Assembly: GCA_034002905.1 (NCBI GenBank)
Contig: JAVEZQ010000012.1
Coordinates: 1 to 56,806 of the forward strand
Source: UBA8914 sp034002905
Lineage (GTDB): Bacteria > Pseudomonadota > Alphaproteobacteria > UBA9219
Reading direction: 5' to 3'
DNA: 56,806 nucleotides
Positions 1-9,740 of this stretch are shown here, one piece after another; the first letter of the stretch is position 1; each line of letters opens with the position of its first letter. Below the pieces are notes generated by a model. The model saw nothing but the letters and a program-made list of their open reading frames with translations. It did no database searches and was not told the DNA's origin. A program made the translations under genes and the position numbers.

Positions 1-936
1 ACCAAGACTGGCGATACTCTTTGTGATACCGCGAAGCAGATCGTTCTTGAAAAGATGGAATTCCCGGATCCCGTTATCGAAATGGCTATCGAGCCCAAGT
101 CGAAAGCGGATCAGGACAAGATGACCAACGCTCTTTTGCGTTTGGCACAGGAAGACCCTTCTTTCACCTTGTCGGTCAATCACGAAACAGGTCAAACGGT
201 CATCAAGGGCATGGGCGAACTCCACCTTGATATTAAGGTCGATATCTTGCGCCGTGCGCCCTACAACTGCGAAGTTGTGGTCGGCGATCCTCAGGTTGCC
301 TATCGTGAAACGATCACCAAGAAGTCGTCGATCGATTACACGCACAAGAAGCAGTCCGGTGGTTCGGGTCAGTTTGCGCGTGTTGTTCTTGAGTTTGAAC
401 CCCAAGAACCCGGTATGGGCTTCACATTTGAATCGAAGATTGTCGGTGGTGCGGTTCCTAAGGAATACATCCCGGGTGTTGAAAAGGGCCTGAAGGGGTC
501 ACTTGAAAACGGTGTCGTCGCGGGCTTCCCGATGATCGATTTCAAAGCAACGCTTGTTGACGGTGCGTATCATGATGTTGATTCGTCGGCGCTCGCTTTT
601 GAAATTGCGTCTCGTGCGGCGTTCAAGGAAGGCTTGCAGAAGGCGTCGCCAGTACTGCTCGAGCCGATCATGAAGGTCGAAGTTGTGACGCCGGAAGATT
701 ACATGGGTGACGTGATCGGCGATCTTAACAGCCGCCGTGGTCAGGTCACGGGTATGGACACGCGCGGCAACGCGAATGTCGTCAATGCTATGGTGCCACT
801 GGCCAACATGTTTGGTTATGTCAATCGCTTGCGTTCGATGACGCAGGGCCGCGCTTTGTTCACGATGGAGTTCGACCATTATGAACAGGTTCCAGCTCAA
901 GTCGCGGCGGAAGTCAAAGCGAAGCTGGCAGGTTAA
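1..936 (+). CDS. fusA: Elongation factor G, 3' part
   Basis: C-terminal 311 residues of the ribosomal translocase EF-G. The frame is open from base 1 (TKTGDTLCD...), so the gene starts outside the window and the GTPase domain is missing here. Visible parts are domains III to V, including the domain IV stretch with GGAVPKEYIPGVEKGL and the domain V segment VTPEDYMGDVIGDLNSRRG typical of EF-G. It ends 76 bases before tuf, the usual order of the str operon (rpsL-rpsG-fusA-tuf). Identification is firm from these family-wide motifs. Confidence 0.97.
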   Translation, partial: TKTGDTLCDTAKQIVLEKMEFPDPVIEMAIEPKSKADQDKMTNALLRLAQEDPSFTLSVNHETGQTVIKGMGELHLDIKVDILRRAPYNCEVVVGDPQVAYRETITKKSSIDYTHKKQSGGSGQFARVVLEFEPQEPGMGFTFESKIVGGAVPKEYIPGVEKGLKGSLENGVVAGFPMIDFKATLVDGAYHDVDSSALAFEIASRAAFKEGLQKASPVLLEPIMKVEVVTPEDYMGDVIGDLNSRRGQVTGMDTRGNANVVNAMVPLANMFGYVNRLRSMTQGRALFTMEFDHYEQVPAQVAAEVKAKLAG

Positions 937-1012
937 GTTTTTGAGTTTGAAGCGTTCCGGCGCTTTTGGAAAGTAAGTTAGTTAGAAGTCCTTCAACCAA
1001 TGGAGAAGTAAA

Positions 1013-2200
<1,188 letters not shown>

Positions 2201-2213
2201 GTGAATAGGGATG

Positions 2214-2239
2214 CGGGTCGTTCCAGATGGAGCGGCCCG
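2214..2239 (+). promoter_or_regulatory. Hairpin in the tuf-rpsJ spacer
   Basis: Arms 2214-2224 and 2229-2239 pair over 11 positions, counting three G-U pairs, around the loop AGAT. A C-run rather than a T-run follows, so it is not a standard intrinsic terminator. In the transcript it would sit just upstream of the S10 cluster, where it could act in mRNA processing, pausing or r-protein feedback; that role is inference. Confidence 0.45.
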
Positions 2240-2308
2240 CCCCCCCAAACGACAAGAAACAAGAAGTTGGTTCGTGCCCAACGAAAATAGCACGACAGAG
2301 AGGATTTT

Positions 2309-2617
2309 ATGGACACGCAAACGATACGCATCCGCCTTAAGGCGTTCGATCATCGCATGCTCGACCAATCGGTCGCCGAGATTATCAGCACGGCCAAGCG
2401 CACTGGCGCACGCGTCCGTGGGCCGATCCCGCTGCCAACTTGGCGCGAGGCTTTCACGGTTAACCGTGGCCCTCACGTTGACAAGAAGTCGCGTGATCAG
2501 TTTGAGATCCGCACGCATCGCCGCTTGCTGGATATTTTGGAGCCGACGCCCCAGACGATTGATGCTTTGTCAAAGATCGATTTGGCCGCCGGTGTGGATG
2601 TTGAGATTAGAGTTTAA
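2309..2617 (+). CDS. rpsJ: Ribosomal protein S10
   Basis: 102-residue S10, a 30S head protein that also acts as the transcription factor NusE. It begins MDTQTIRIRLKAFDHRMLDQ, the invariant start of bacterial S10, and contains GPIPLPT and the long loop ending with FEIRTHRR. It opens the S10 cluster, 108 bases after tuf, with GAGAGGA before the ATG. No sign of disruption. Confidence 0.99.
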   Translation: MDTQTIRIRLKAFDHRMLDQSVAEIISTAKRTGARVRGPIPLPTWREAFTVNRGPHVDKKSRDQFEIRTHRRLLDILEPTPQTIDALSKIDLAAGVDVEIRV

Positions 2618-2683
2618 GTTTGTATCGTTAAGCGCTGATTTTAAAACATCTTTGCTGTACGATTGAGAAAGAGGAAGACAACA

Positions 2684-3397
2684 ATGACGAATGCGACAGG
2701 GTCAAAGAAACGTCCCGGCCTGATTGCCAAAAAGATTGGCATGACTCGCCTTTTCGACGCATCGGGCAAGCATGTTCCTGTAACGGTTCTGCAGCTTGAC
2801 AATTGTCAGGTAGTAGGCGTTCGTACACAGGAAAAGAACGGCTATGTAGCTTTGCAGATTGGCGCCGGTTCCAAGAAGATCAAGAACACAACGAAGCCGG
2901 AGCGCGGCCAGTTTGCCGCGGCGCAGGTTGAGCCCAAGGCTAAGCTTGTCGAATTCCGCGTGACGCCAGATGCCGTCCTCGACGTTGGTACAGAGTTTTC
3001 GGTCGAACACTTTGTTGTCGGGCAATATGTCGATGTTACGGGCACGTCGATTGGTAAGGGTTTTACCGGTGTTATGAAGCGCTACAACTTTGGTGGTTTA
3101 CGCGCAACGCACGGTGTTTCGATCTCACATCGTAGCCATGGTTCGACGGGTCAACGTCAGGATCCGGGCCGCGTGTTCAAGAACAAGAAGATGGCGGGTC
3201 ATATGGGTGTCCGCCGCGTGACCAAGCAAAACCTTCGTATTGAAGGCGTTGATCTTGAACAGGGTTTGCTCCTTGTTCATGGCAGCTTGCCTGGTGCTAA
3301 GGGCGGCTATGTTGAAGTTCGTGATGCGGTCAAGTGCCCGCTGCCAAAAGAAGCTCCGATGCCAGCAGGCGTCAAAGTAGCTGGAGGTGCGGCATGA
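2684..3397 (+). CDS. rplC: Ribosomal protein L3
   Basis: 237-residue L3, an early-assembly 23S rRNA-binding protein that reaches into the peptidyl transferase centre. It shows GLIAKKIGMTRLF near the start and the central HRSHGSTGQRQDPGRVFKNK segment with the methylatable glutamine region. The ATG at 2684 is chosen because a GAGGAAG ribosome site sits just before it; an in-frame TTG at 2663 has none. The N-terminus carries about 12 extra residues before the core. It overlaps the next gene by ATGA. Confidence 0.98.
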   Translation: MTNATGSKKRPGLIAKKIGMTRLFDASGKHVPVTVLQLDNCQVVGVRTQEKNGYVALQIGAGSKKIKNTTKPERGQFAAAQVEPKAKLVEFRVTPDAVLDVGTEFSVEHFVVGQYVDVTGTSIGKGFTGVMKRYNFGGLRATHGVSISHRSHGSTGQRQDPGRVFKNKKMAGHMGVRRVTKQNLRIEGVDLEQGLLLVHGSLPGAKGGYVEVRDAVKCPLPKEAPMPAGVKVAGGAA

Positions 3398-3831
3398 GTG
3401 CGCCAGTCGTTTTAAGCAAAAGCGAGCAAATCGCCCTTGCGGCCCGTAACATGATGTATCGCCTTGGCGTTTTCGGGGATAAGGCCACTTCTGTAGCGAC
3501 GCTAGTCCGTGCGGCTAGTGTCGAGCCGGGCTTGATTGAGGACATTCTTCCTTGTCTTGGCGAGACATTTATAGCGGTTGCCCCCTCGCGTGTAGATGCT
3601 TTGCGCGGTGTCTCAAGGGATTTTTTTAATGGCGTGTTTGCCACGGCTGCTGACTTGAACCAGTTGAAGGGTGAACGTTATGACCGTGCTCTGACATTGG
3701 CGACTGATTGTGCACACGAAGGCGTCAGCCGCATGTTCGTCAAGCGCAGCGATGTAGGTGCTCTTGTTTATGAGGCATCCAGAATCTCTGCGGCCAACGG
3801 CAATGTCGGCCCACGGTTGGAATTGAGGTAA
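3394..3831 (+). CDS. Unknown 145-residue protein in the S10 operon
   Basis: I do not recognise this protein. It starts MSAPVVLSKSEQIALAARNM, is mixed alpha-helical in appearance, has two cysteines, no signal peptide and no membrane segment, and ends PRLELR. The start ATG overlaps the rplC stop (ATGA) and follows GGAGGTG, so it should be translationally coupled to L3; rplD begins 10 bases after its stop. Gene overlap, ribosome site and codon use like its neighbours argue for a real gene. In the standard S10 operon rplD directly follows rplC, so this is an insertion. A role in ribosome assembly or translation is only a guess from position. Confidence 0.8.
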   Translation: MSAPVVLSKSEQIALAARNMMYRLGVFGDKATSVATLVRAASVEPGLIEDILPCLGETFIAVAPSRVDALRGVSRDFFNGVFATAADLNQLKGERYDRALTLATDCAHEGVSRMFVKRSDVGALVYEASRISAANGNVGPRLELR

Positions 3832-3841
3832 GGGTTACAAG

Positions 3842-4462
3842 ATGAAAGTAGCAGTAAAAAATCTTGAGAATAAGGAAGTCGGCTCGATTGAGCTGATGGA
3901 CTCCGTCTTTGCGCTTGAACCGCGCCGTGACATCTTGGCCCGTATGGTCAACTGGCAGCGTGCCAAGGCTCGCTCCGGTAATCACGCAACCAAGGAAATC
4001 TGGGCCATTGCTGGCACGACCAAGAAGCCGCATTCGCAAAAGGGCACAGGTCATGCGCGTCAGGGCTCTAAGCGTTCGCCGCAGTTCCGTGGTGGTGCGG
4101 TTATCTTTGGGCCGGTCGTTCGTGATCATGCACACAGCTTGACCAAGCGTTTGCGTGCTTTGGCCTTGCGCATGGCACTGTCGTCTAAGAACAAGGATGG
4201 CAAGCTTATCGTCATTGACGAAGCCAAGGCGGCTGATTTCAAGACGAAGGCTCTGAATGAAAAGCTGGTCAAGATGGGACTGAAGTCTGTTTTGATCATT
4301 GATGGTGCGAACTTGGATGAAAACTTTGCCAAGGCTGCACGTAACATCCCAACTGTGGATGTGCTGCCGGAGCAGGGCGCCAATGTGTATGACATTCTCC
4401 GTCGCGAGACCTTGGTCTTGACCAAGAACGCGGTTGAGCAGCTGCAAGAGAGGCTGAAATAA
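3842..4462 (+). CDS. rplD: Ribosomal protein L4
   Basis: 206-residue L4, a 23S rRNA-binding exit-tunnel protein; in Escherichia coli it also represses the S10 operon. Seen here are RRDILARMVNWQRAKARSG and the tunnel loop region KKPHSQKGTGHARQGSKRSP followed by GGAVIFGP. The start follows the unknown 145-residue gene by 10 bases. Its stop codon shares a base with the rplW start (TAATG). Normal length, no anomaly. Confidence 0.98.
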   Translation: MKVAVKNLENKEVGSIELMDSVFALEPRRDILARMVNWQRAKARSGNHATKEIWAIAGTTKKPHSQKGTGHARQGSKRSPQFRGGAVIFGPVVRDHAHSLTKRLRALALRMALSSKNKDGKLIVIDEAKAADFKTKALNEKLVKMGLKSVLIIDGANLDENFAKAARNIPTVDVLPEQGANVYDILRRETLVLTKNAVEQLQERLK

Positions 4463-4779
4463 TGAGCAAGACGAAAGCAACAGACAAGATTATGCCCGGC
4501 CATTACCAGATTATTCTGTCGCCGGTCATCACCGAAAAGGCGACGAATAATTCGGCGCACAATCAGGTTACGTTCCGCGTTTTGGGCACGGCCAACAAGC
4601 CGGAGATCAAAGATGCGGTCGAGAAGCTGTTTAATGTGAAGGTCGAGGCTGTCAACACGCACAACCGCAAGGGTAAGACCAAGCGTTTCCGTGGTCGTAT
4701 GGGTCAGCGCAGTGACGTGAAATACGCCATTGTGACTCTCGCAGCGGGCAACACGATTGATATCACAACTGGCCTTTAA
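4462..4779 (+). CDS. rplW: Ribosomal protein L23
   Basis: 105-residue L23, the exit-site protein that docks trigger factor and signal recognition particle. The core YQIILSPVITEKAT and the C-terminal KVEAVNTHNRKGKTKRFRGR are diagnostic. The ATG overlaps the rplD stop by one base, so translation is coupled. A short basic N-terminal leader of about 14 residues precedes the conserved core. Confidence 0.97.
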   Translation: MSKTKATDKIMPGHYQIILSPVITEKATNNSAHNQVTFRVLGTANKPEIKDAVEKLFNVKVEAVNTHNRKGKTKRFRGRMGQRSDVKYAIVTLAAGNTIDITTGL

Positions 4780-4797
4780 TGGGTTGAGGATAGGACT

Positions 4798-5643
4798 ATG
4801 GCATTAAAGAAATATAATCCCGTAACCCCCGGCCTTCGTCAGGTCGTTCAGGTTGATCGTTCGGAACTGTGGAAGGGCAAGCCTGTCAAGAAATTGACCG
4901 AGGGTTTGACCAAGAGCGGTGGGCGCAACAACACGGGTCGTATCACGACACGCCATATCGGCGGCGGTCATGCGCGTCGTTATCGTATGGTTGATTTCAA
5001 GCGCAAGAAGCACAACATCACGGCAGTTGTCGAGCGTCTAGAGTATGATCCTAACCGTACGGCATTCATCGCGCTGATCAAATATGAAGACGGTACACAG
5101 GCCTATATCCTTGCGCCACAGCGTTTATCGATTGGCGACAAGGTCGTGTCGGGCGACAAGGTTGACGTGAAGCCTGGCAACGCCATGCTGATTAAGAACA
5201 TTCCTGTCGGCACGATCGTACACAATGTTGAGCTTCGCCCCGGCAAGGGCGGCCAGATTGCGCGCAGCGCGGGCACCTATGTTCAGATCGTTGGCCGCGA
5301 TGCCGGTCACGCTCTGGTCAAGCTCAGCTCTGGTGAGCTTCGCCACGTGCCGCAAGATTGTATGGCGACGGTTGGCGCTGTTTCGAATGCCGATCACGGC
5401 AACGTGAAGTTGGGCAAAGCCGGTCGCCGTCGTTGGATGGGTGTTCGTCCGACCGTTCGCGGCGTGGCGATGAACCCGATCGATCATCCCCATGGCGGCG
5501 GTGAAGGCCGTACCTCTGGTGGCCGTCATCCTGTCACACCTTGGGGCGTTGGCACGAAGGGCGTGAAGACGCGCAAGAACAAGAGAACCGATCATATGAT
5601 TGTCCGCCGCGCCAACAAGCGTCGCGACAACCAGAAGAAGTAA
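4798..5643 (+). CDS. rplB: Ribosomal protein L2
   Basis: 281-residue L2, needed for subunit joining and peptidyl transferase activity. It begins MALKKYNPVTPGLRQVV and contains GGGHARRYRMVDFKR and the conserved C-terminal histidine region NPIDHPHGGGEGR, then KGVKTRKNKRTD. It lies 18 bases after rplW with GAGGATAGG upstream of the ATG. Length and motifs are typical. Confidence 0.99.
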   Translation: MALKKYNPVTPGLRQVVQVDRSELWKGKPVKKLTEGLTKSGGRNNTGRITTRHIGGGHARRYRMVDFKRKKHNITAVVERLEYDPNRTAFIALIKYEDGTQAYILAPQRLSIGDKVVSGDKVDVKPGNAMLIKNIPVGTIVHNVELRPGKGGQIARSAGTYVQIVGRDAGHALVKLSSGELRHVPQDCMATVGAVSNADHGNVKLGKAGRRRWMGVRPTVRGVAMNPIDHPHGGGEGRTSGGRHPVTPWGVGTKGVKTRKNKRTDHMIVRRANKRRDNQKK

Positions 5644-5658
5644 GAAGGAGAGCACAAC

Positions 5659-5940
5659 GTGACACGTGCAGTATGGAAAGGCCCGTTTGTAGACGGGTAT
5701 ATGTTGAAGAAGGCTGAAAAGGCCCGCCAGTCTGGTCGTAATGACATCATCAAGATCTGGTCGCGCCGTTCAACCATCTTGCCGCAATTTGTCGGTCTCA
5801 CCTTCGGTGTTTATAACGGCAACAAGTTTTTGCCGGTGTCTGTGACCGAAAATATGATCGGCCACAAGTTTGGCGAGTTTGCGCCGACCCGCACCTATCG
5901 TGGCCATACGGCTGCCGATAAAAAAGGCGGGAAGAAGTAA
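5659..5940 (+). CDS. rpsS: Ribosomal protein S19
   Basis: 93-residue S19, a 30S head protein near the decoding A site. It starts from GTG at 5659, just after AAGGAGAG, giving MTRAVWKGPFVDGYMLKKAE. The core includes WSRRSTILPQFVGLTFGVYN and KFGEFAPTRTYRGH. Normal length; 15 bases after rplB. Confidence 0.98.
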   Translation: MTRAVWKGPFVDGYMLKKAEKARQSGRNDIIKIWSRRSTILPQFVGLTFGVYNGNKFLPVSVTENMIGHKFGEFAPTRTYRGHTAADKKGGKK

Positions 5941-5959
5941 GGATTAAGGGGAAAGTCTG

Positions 5960-6454
5960 ATGAGCCAGTCGAAAAACGAAAGACGCTTGCCGGAAGATAA
6001 GGCTATGGCCAAGGCGTCGTCTATTCGCTCCAGCGCACGCAAGCTGAATTTGGTCGCGGCCAGCATTCGCGGCAAGAGTGCCAGCGCAGCGCTGACGCAA
6101 CTGACGTTTGAAAAGCGTCGCGTTGCTAACGAAGTCAAAAAGGTTTTGCAGTCCGCGATTGCGAATGCCGAAAACAATCACTCTTTGGATGTTGATCGTC
6201 TGGTTGTTGCTGAAGCATGGTGCGGTCGCAGCTTTGTGATGAAGCGCTTCCATGCCCGTGGTCGTGGCAAGAGCGCCGGCATCGAAAAGCCCTTTAGCAA
6301 CCTGACCATCGTTGTTCAGGAAACAAAGGTGGGCTCGCTTGCTGATCAGAAGAAGGCTTCTCGCCGCGCCGTTGCTGACGCGAAGAAGGGCGACGCCAAG
6401 AAGAGCAAGAAGGTTTCAACAAAGAAAGCAGCTGAAGCTGCCCAGGGAGCATAA
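5960..6454 (+). CDS. rplV: Ribosomal protein L22 with long basic tail
   Basis: 164-residue L22, a 23S rRNA protein whose hairpin lines the exit tunnel. The core runs through SSARKLNLVAASIRGK, VLQSAIANAENNH and VMKRFHARGRGKSAGIEKPF. The last 40 or so residues are a Lys/Ala-rich extension (AKKGDAKKSKKVSTKKAA) beyond the usual 110 to 130 residue family length. The ATG at 5960 follows AAGGGGAAAG; an internal ATG at 6005 is also possible but has no better ribosome site. Confidence 0.97.
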   Translation: MSQSKNERRLPEDKAMAKASSIRSSARKLNLVAASIRGKSASAALTQLTFEKRRVANEVKKVLQSAIANAENNHSLDVDRLVVAEAWCGRSFVMKRFHARGRGKSAGIEKPFSNLTIVVQETKVGSLADQKKASRRAVADAKKGDAKKSKKVSTKKAAEAAQGA

Positions 6455-6457
6455 GTC

Positions 6458-7141
6458 ATGGGTCAGAAAGTCAATCCAGTTGGCATGCGCGTAGGCATCA
6501 ATCGCACGTGGGACAGCCGTTGGTTCGCCGATAAGGGCTATGCCGATATGCTGCACGAAGATCTGAAGATCCGCCGCTTTTTGATGAAGAAGCTTGGTCC
6601 GCAAGCTAGCGTGGCGCGCATTACGATTGAACGTCCTTCGGGCAAATGCCGCGTGGCCATTCATTCGGCTCGTCCGGGCGTCGTTATCGGCAAGAAGGGG
6701 GCTGATATCGAAAAGCTACGCGGTGAAATCGCGAAGATGACGTCGGCTGAGGTTTCGCTGAACATCGTTGAAATCCGCAAGCCAGAAATCGACGCCAAGT
6801 TGGTTGCTGACAACATCGCCGGACAGCTGGAGCGTCGTGTTGCGTTCCGTCGTGCGATGAAGCGTGCGGTTCAATCTGCGCTTCGTTTGGGTGCGCTTGG
6901 TATTCGTATCAATTGTTCCGGGCGTTTGGGTGGTGCTGAAATCGCGCGTATGGAGTGGTATCGCGAGGGTCGCGTTCCGTTGCACACGCTTCGTGCCGAT
7001 CTGGATTACGGCGTCTCGACGGCGCATACGACTATGGGCGCTTGCGGCGTGAAGGTTTGGATCTACAAGGGCGAAATCCTTGACCATGACCCGATGGCTC
7101 AGGAAAAGCGTGCTTTGGAGAATACTCAGGTTCGCTCGTAA
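6458..7141 (+). CDS. rpsC: Ribosomal protein S3
   Basis: 227-residue S3, a 30S protein at the mRNA entry channel with helicase function. It begins MGQKVNPVGMRVGINRTWDS, has the KH domain with GVVIGKKGADIEKLR, and the C-terminal part with GRLGGAEIARMEWYREGR. The start is 3 bases after rplV, with GGGAG as ribosome site inside the rplV end. No irregularity. Confidence 0.99.
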   Translation: MGQKVNPVGMRVGINRTWDSRWFADKGYADMLHEDLKIRRFLMKKLGPQASVARITIERPSGKCRVAIHSARPGVVIGKKGADIEKLRGEIAKMTSAEVSLNIVEIRKPEIDAKLVADNIAGQLERRVAFRRAMKRAVQSALRLGALGIRINCSGRLGGAEIARMEWYREGRVPLHTLRADLDYGVSTAHTTMGACGVKVWIYKGEILDHDPMAQEKRALENTQVRS

Positions 7142-7177
7142 CACAGGCGAAGATTAAGGGATTGAAGGTAGGGTAAC

Positions 7178-7591
7178 ATGCTATCACCGAAACGTACAAA
7201 ATACCGCAAGGCTCATAAGGGACGCATTCATGGAGCCGCTAAAGGTGGCTTCCGTTTGAACTACGGTTCGATCGGTTTGAAGGCTTTGGAGCCAGAACGT
7301 ATTACCGCGCGCCAGATCGAAGCGGCCCGTCGTGCGATCACTCGTGCAATCAAGCGTCAGGGACGTCTTTGGATTTTGATATTCCCGGATGTTCCGGTGT
7401 CAAAGAAGCCTGCCGAAGTTCGCATGGGTTCTGGTAAGGGTTCGCCTGAATTCTGGGCTTGTCGTGTTCACCCGGGCCGTATCATGTTCGAGCTGGATGG
7501 CGTGCCAGAGGCCGTTGCGCGCGAAGCGTTTACGCTTGCCGCGGCCAAGCTGCCGATCAAGACGAAGATTGTTCAACGCGAAATGGCGTAA
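7178..7591 (+). CDS. rplP: Ribosomal protein L16
   Basis: 137-residue L16, located by the A-site tRNA in the 50S subunit. It starts MLSPKRTKYRKAHKGR and contains AARRAITRAIKRQGRLWI and VRMGSGKGSPEFWACRVHPG, the family signature. It follows rpsC by 36 bases; GAAGGTAGGG precedes the ATG. Confidence 0.98.
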   Translation: MLSPKRTKYRKAHKGRIHGAAKGGFRLNYGSIGLKALEPERITARQIEAARRAITRAIKRQGRLWILIFPDVPVSKKPAEVRMGSGKGSPEFWACRVHPGRIMFELDGVPEAVAREAFTLAAAKLPIKTKIVQREMA

Positions 7592-7606
7592 AGAGGACGA
7601 AAAGAG

Positions 7607-7831
7607 ATGTCGAAGAATAGTGTGAAAGCAGCCGATGTTCGGTTGAAAACAGATAAAGAGCTTAAGGATCGCGAGTTGGAGCTGCGCAAAGAACAGTTCA
7701 ACCTGCGTTTTCAAAAGGCGACCGGCCAGCTCGCCAATACGGCGCGCGCAACAGCGGTTCGCAAAGAGATAGCCAAGATCAAGACCGTCCTCGGTGAGCG
7801 TCAACGTCAAGCCGCCGGTTCGGCAAAGTAA
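7607..7831 (+). CDS. rpmC: Ribosomal protein L29
   Basis: 74-residue L29, a two-helix protein near the tunnel exit. The family motif ELRKEQFNLRFQKATGQLAN and ATAVRKEIAKIKTVL are seen. It lies between rplP and rpsQ with gaps of 15 and 12 bases, the standard place. AGAGGACGAAAAGAG precedes the ATG. Confidence 0.95.
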   Translation: MSKNSVKAADVRLKTDKELKDRELELRKEQFNLRFQKATGQLANTARATAVRKEIAKIKTVLGERQRQAAGSAK

Positions 7832-7843
7832 GGAGAACAGAGT

Positions 7844-8071
7844 ATGCCGCGTCGTGTATTGCAAGGAACCGTCGTTAGCGACAAGTGCGACAAGACTGTA
7901 ACAGTTCTTGTTGAGCGCAAGGTTATGCACCCGATTTATAAAAAGTACATCCGCAAGTCGAAGAAGTACACAGCGCATGACGAAAACAATGCGCATAAGG
8001 TTGGCGAGACGGTTTCGATCATCGAAAGTGCGCCGATTAGCAAGAGCAAGCGCTGGACTGTTGTTGAGTAA
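7844..8071 (+). CDS. rpsQ: Ribosomal protein S17
   Basis: 75-residue S17, a primary 16S rRNA-binding protein with an OB fold. It starts MPRRVLQGTVVSDKCDKTVT and has ERKVMHPIYKKYIRKSKKY and the end SKSKRWTVVE. AAGGAGAACAG precedes the ATG. Typical length and position. Confidence 0.97.
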   Translation: MPRRVLQGTVVSDKCDKTVTVLVERKVMHPIYKKYIRKSKKYTAHDENNAHKVGETVSIIESAPISKSKRWTVVE

Positions 8072-8133
8072 TCGGCAATCACCAGCAAACAGGTTTAGGT
8101 AACAGACAGTTTTGTGAAAGTGGGATTAAACAA

Positions 8134-8502
8134 ATGATCCAGATGGAAACAGTCCTCGATGTAGCGGACAACAGCGGTGCCAAAAAGGTGCTCTGTGTAA
8201 AGGTTCTTGGCGGCTCCAAGCGCATGGTGGCGGAAGTCGGCGATATCATCGTCGTATCAATTCGTGATGCCATTCCTCGTGGCCGTGTAAAGAAGGGTGA
8301 CGTACACAAGGCAGTCATCGTGCGCCAGAAATATGCGCTGAAGCGTGAAGATGGCTCGGTCATCCGCTTTGACCAGAATGCTGCCGTTTTGATCAATAAG
8401 GATAAGGAGCCTATCGGCACCCGTATCTTTGGCCCGGTGACTCGCGAGCTTCGCAATCTGGGCTTCATGAAAATTATTTCGCTCGCTGAAGAGGTTCTGT
8501 GA
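8134..8502 (+). CDS. rplN: Ribosomal protein L14
   Basis: 122-residue L14, a 50S interface protein that binds the silencing factor RsfS. It begins MIQMETVLDVADNSGAKKVL, the diagnostic start, and ends ELRNLGFMKIISLAEEVL. The stop shares a base with the ATG of rplX (TGATG). The 62-base gap before it holds no clear signal. Confidence 0.99.
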   Translation: MIQMETVLDVADNSGAKKVLCVKVLGGSKRMVAEVGDIIVVSIRDAIPRGRVKKGDVHKAVIVRQKYALKREDGSVIRFDQNAAVLINKDKEPIGTRIFGPVTRELRNLGFMKIISLAEEVL

Positions 8503-8825
8503 TGTCCGTGAAGATGAAGATCAAAAAGAACGATAACGTCGTTGTTATCGCCGGTAAGGATAAGGGCAAGACGGGCGTTGTGAAGCAGGTTCTGCCAAAG
8601 GAAAATCGCGTTGTCGTTGTCGGCGTTAATCGTATGACACGCCATGTGAAGCCGTCGCAGACGGATCCTCAGGGCGGCCGCAAGCAGATTGAAGCTTCGA
8701 TCCACGCGTCGAACGTCGCTTTGATTGATCCAAAGGATAGCAAAGCAACACGCGTCGGCATCAAGGTTGCTAAAGATGGTTCCAAGACACGCGTTTCCAA
8801 GCGTTCGGGTGAAGTGATCGAGTAA
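8502..8825 (+). CDS. rplX: Ribosomal protein L24
   Basis: 107-residue L24, an assembly initiator of the 50S subunit with a KOW motif (DNVVVIAGKDKGKTGVVKQV). The ATG at 8502 overlaps the rplN stop; a GTG three bases earlier and starts at 8508 or 8514 are alternatives that change only the first residues. The end SKRSGEVIE is typical. Coupled to rplN. Confidence 0.96.
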   Translation: MSVKMKIKKNDNVVVIAGKDKGKTGVVKQVLPKENRVVVVGVNRMTRHVKPSQTDPQGGRKQIEASIHASNVALIDPKDSKATRVGIKVAKDGSKTRVSKRSGEVIE

Positions 8826-8841
8826 GGGAAGAGAGATAGCC

Positions 8842-9408
8842 ATGACGGCCAAAGCAAAAGATAAATACATTCCGCGTTTGCAGCGCCAATACGAAGAAAT
8901 CATTCGCCCCGAATTGATGAAACAATTCGGCCTGACGAATACGCTTCAGGCTGTAAAGCTTGAAAAGATCGTCATCAATATGGGCGTTGGTGAGGCAGTT
9001 TCTGATAGTAAAAAGGCCAAGAATGCAGCCGATCAGCTTACGCTGATTGCTGGTCAAAAGCCTGTGATCACCAAGTCGCGCAAAGCGATCGCGAGCTTCA
9101 AGCTCCGCGGTGGTCTAGGTATCGGCTGTAAGGTTACGCTGCGCCGTGAACGTATGTACGAGTTTCTTGATCGTCTGATCACGGTCGCTATGCCTCGTAT
9201 CCGCGATTTTCGCGGCATCTCGGTCAAGAGCTTTGACGGGCGCGGCAATTACGCCATGGGGTTGAAGGAACAGATCGTGTTTCCTGAAATCGAATATGAC
9301 AAGATCGATGAGATCCGTGGCATGGACATCGTTATTTGTACAACGGCTGAAACGGATGAACAGGCCCTTGCTCTGCTCCGTGGCTTCAATATGCCGTTCC
9401 AGAGCTAA
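8842..9408 (+). CDS. rplE: Ribosomal protein L5
   Basis: 188-residue L5, the 5S rRNA-binding protein that contacts the P-site tRNA. Core motifs are LEKIVINMGVGEA, GQKPVITKSRKAIASFKLR, GCKVTLRRERMYEFLDRLI and RGMDIVICTTAETDEQA. AAGGGAAGAGAG precedes the ATG, 16 bases after rplX. Typical. Confidence 0.99.
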   Translation: MTAKAKDKYIPRLQRQYEEIIRPELMKQFGLTNTLQAVKLEKIVINMGVGEAVSDSKKAKNAADQLTLIAGQKPVITKSRKAIASFKLRGGLGIGCKVTLRRERMYEFLDRLITVAMPRIRDFRGISVKSFDGRGNYAMGLKEQIVFPEIEYDKIDEIRGMDIVICTTAETDEQALALLRGFNMPFQS

Positions 9409-9423
9409 GGGGAAGGAAAGACT

Positions 9424-9729
9424 ATGGCCAAAACAGGCATGATCGAAAAAAACAATCGCCGCCGCAGCATGTCCAAGAACAAGCACGCGACGCGTGAGGC
9501 ATTGAAGGCCATCATTCGTGACAAGGAAACGGATATGGGCGAGCGCATGGAGGCCGTGATGAAGCTGGCCAAGATGCCGCGCAATTCGTCCAAGACCCGT
9601 ATCCGTAACCGTTGCGAGTTGAGCGGTCGTCCCCGCGGTTTCTATCGTAAGTTTAAATTATCTCGTATCGCATTGCGCGAACTGGCCTCGGATGGCCAGA
9701 TCCCCGGTGTGATCAAGTCGAGCTGGTAA
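9424..9729 (+). CDS. rpsN: Ribosomal protein S14, zinc-free type
   Basis: 101-residue S14 of the long form that lacks the CxxC zinc motifs, as usual in Proteobacteria. The C-terminal signature RIRNRCELSGRPRGFYRKFK and SRIALRELASDGQIPGVIKS is clear. It lies 15 bases after rplE with AAGGGGAAGG nearby as ribosome site. Confidence 0.98.
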   Translation: MAKTGMIEKNNRRRSMSKNKHATREALKAIIRDKETDMGERMEAVMKLAKMPRNSSKTRIRNRCELSGRPRGFYRKFKLSRIALRELASDGQIPGVIKSSW

Positions 9730-9740
9730 GGGAGGTATGG

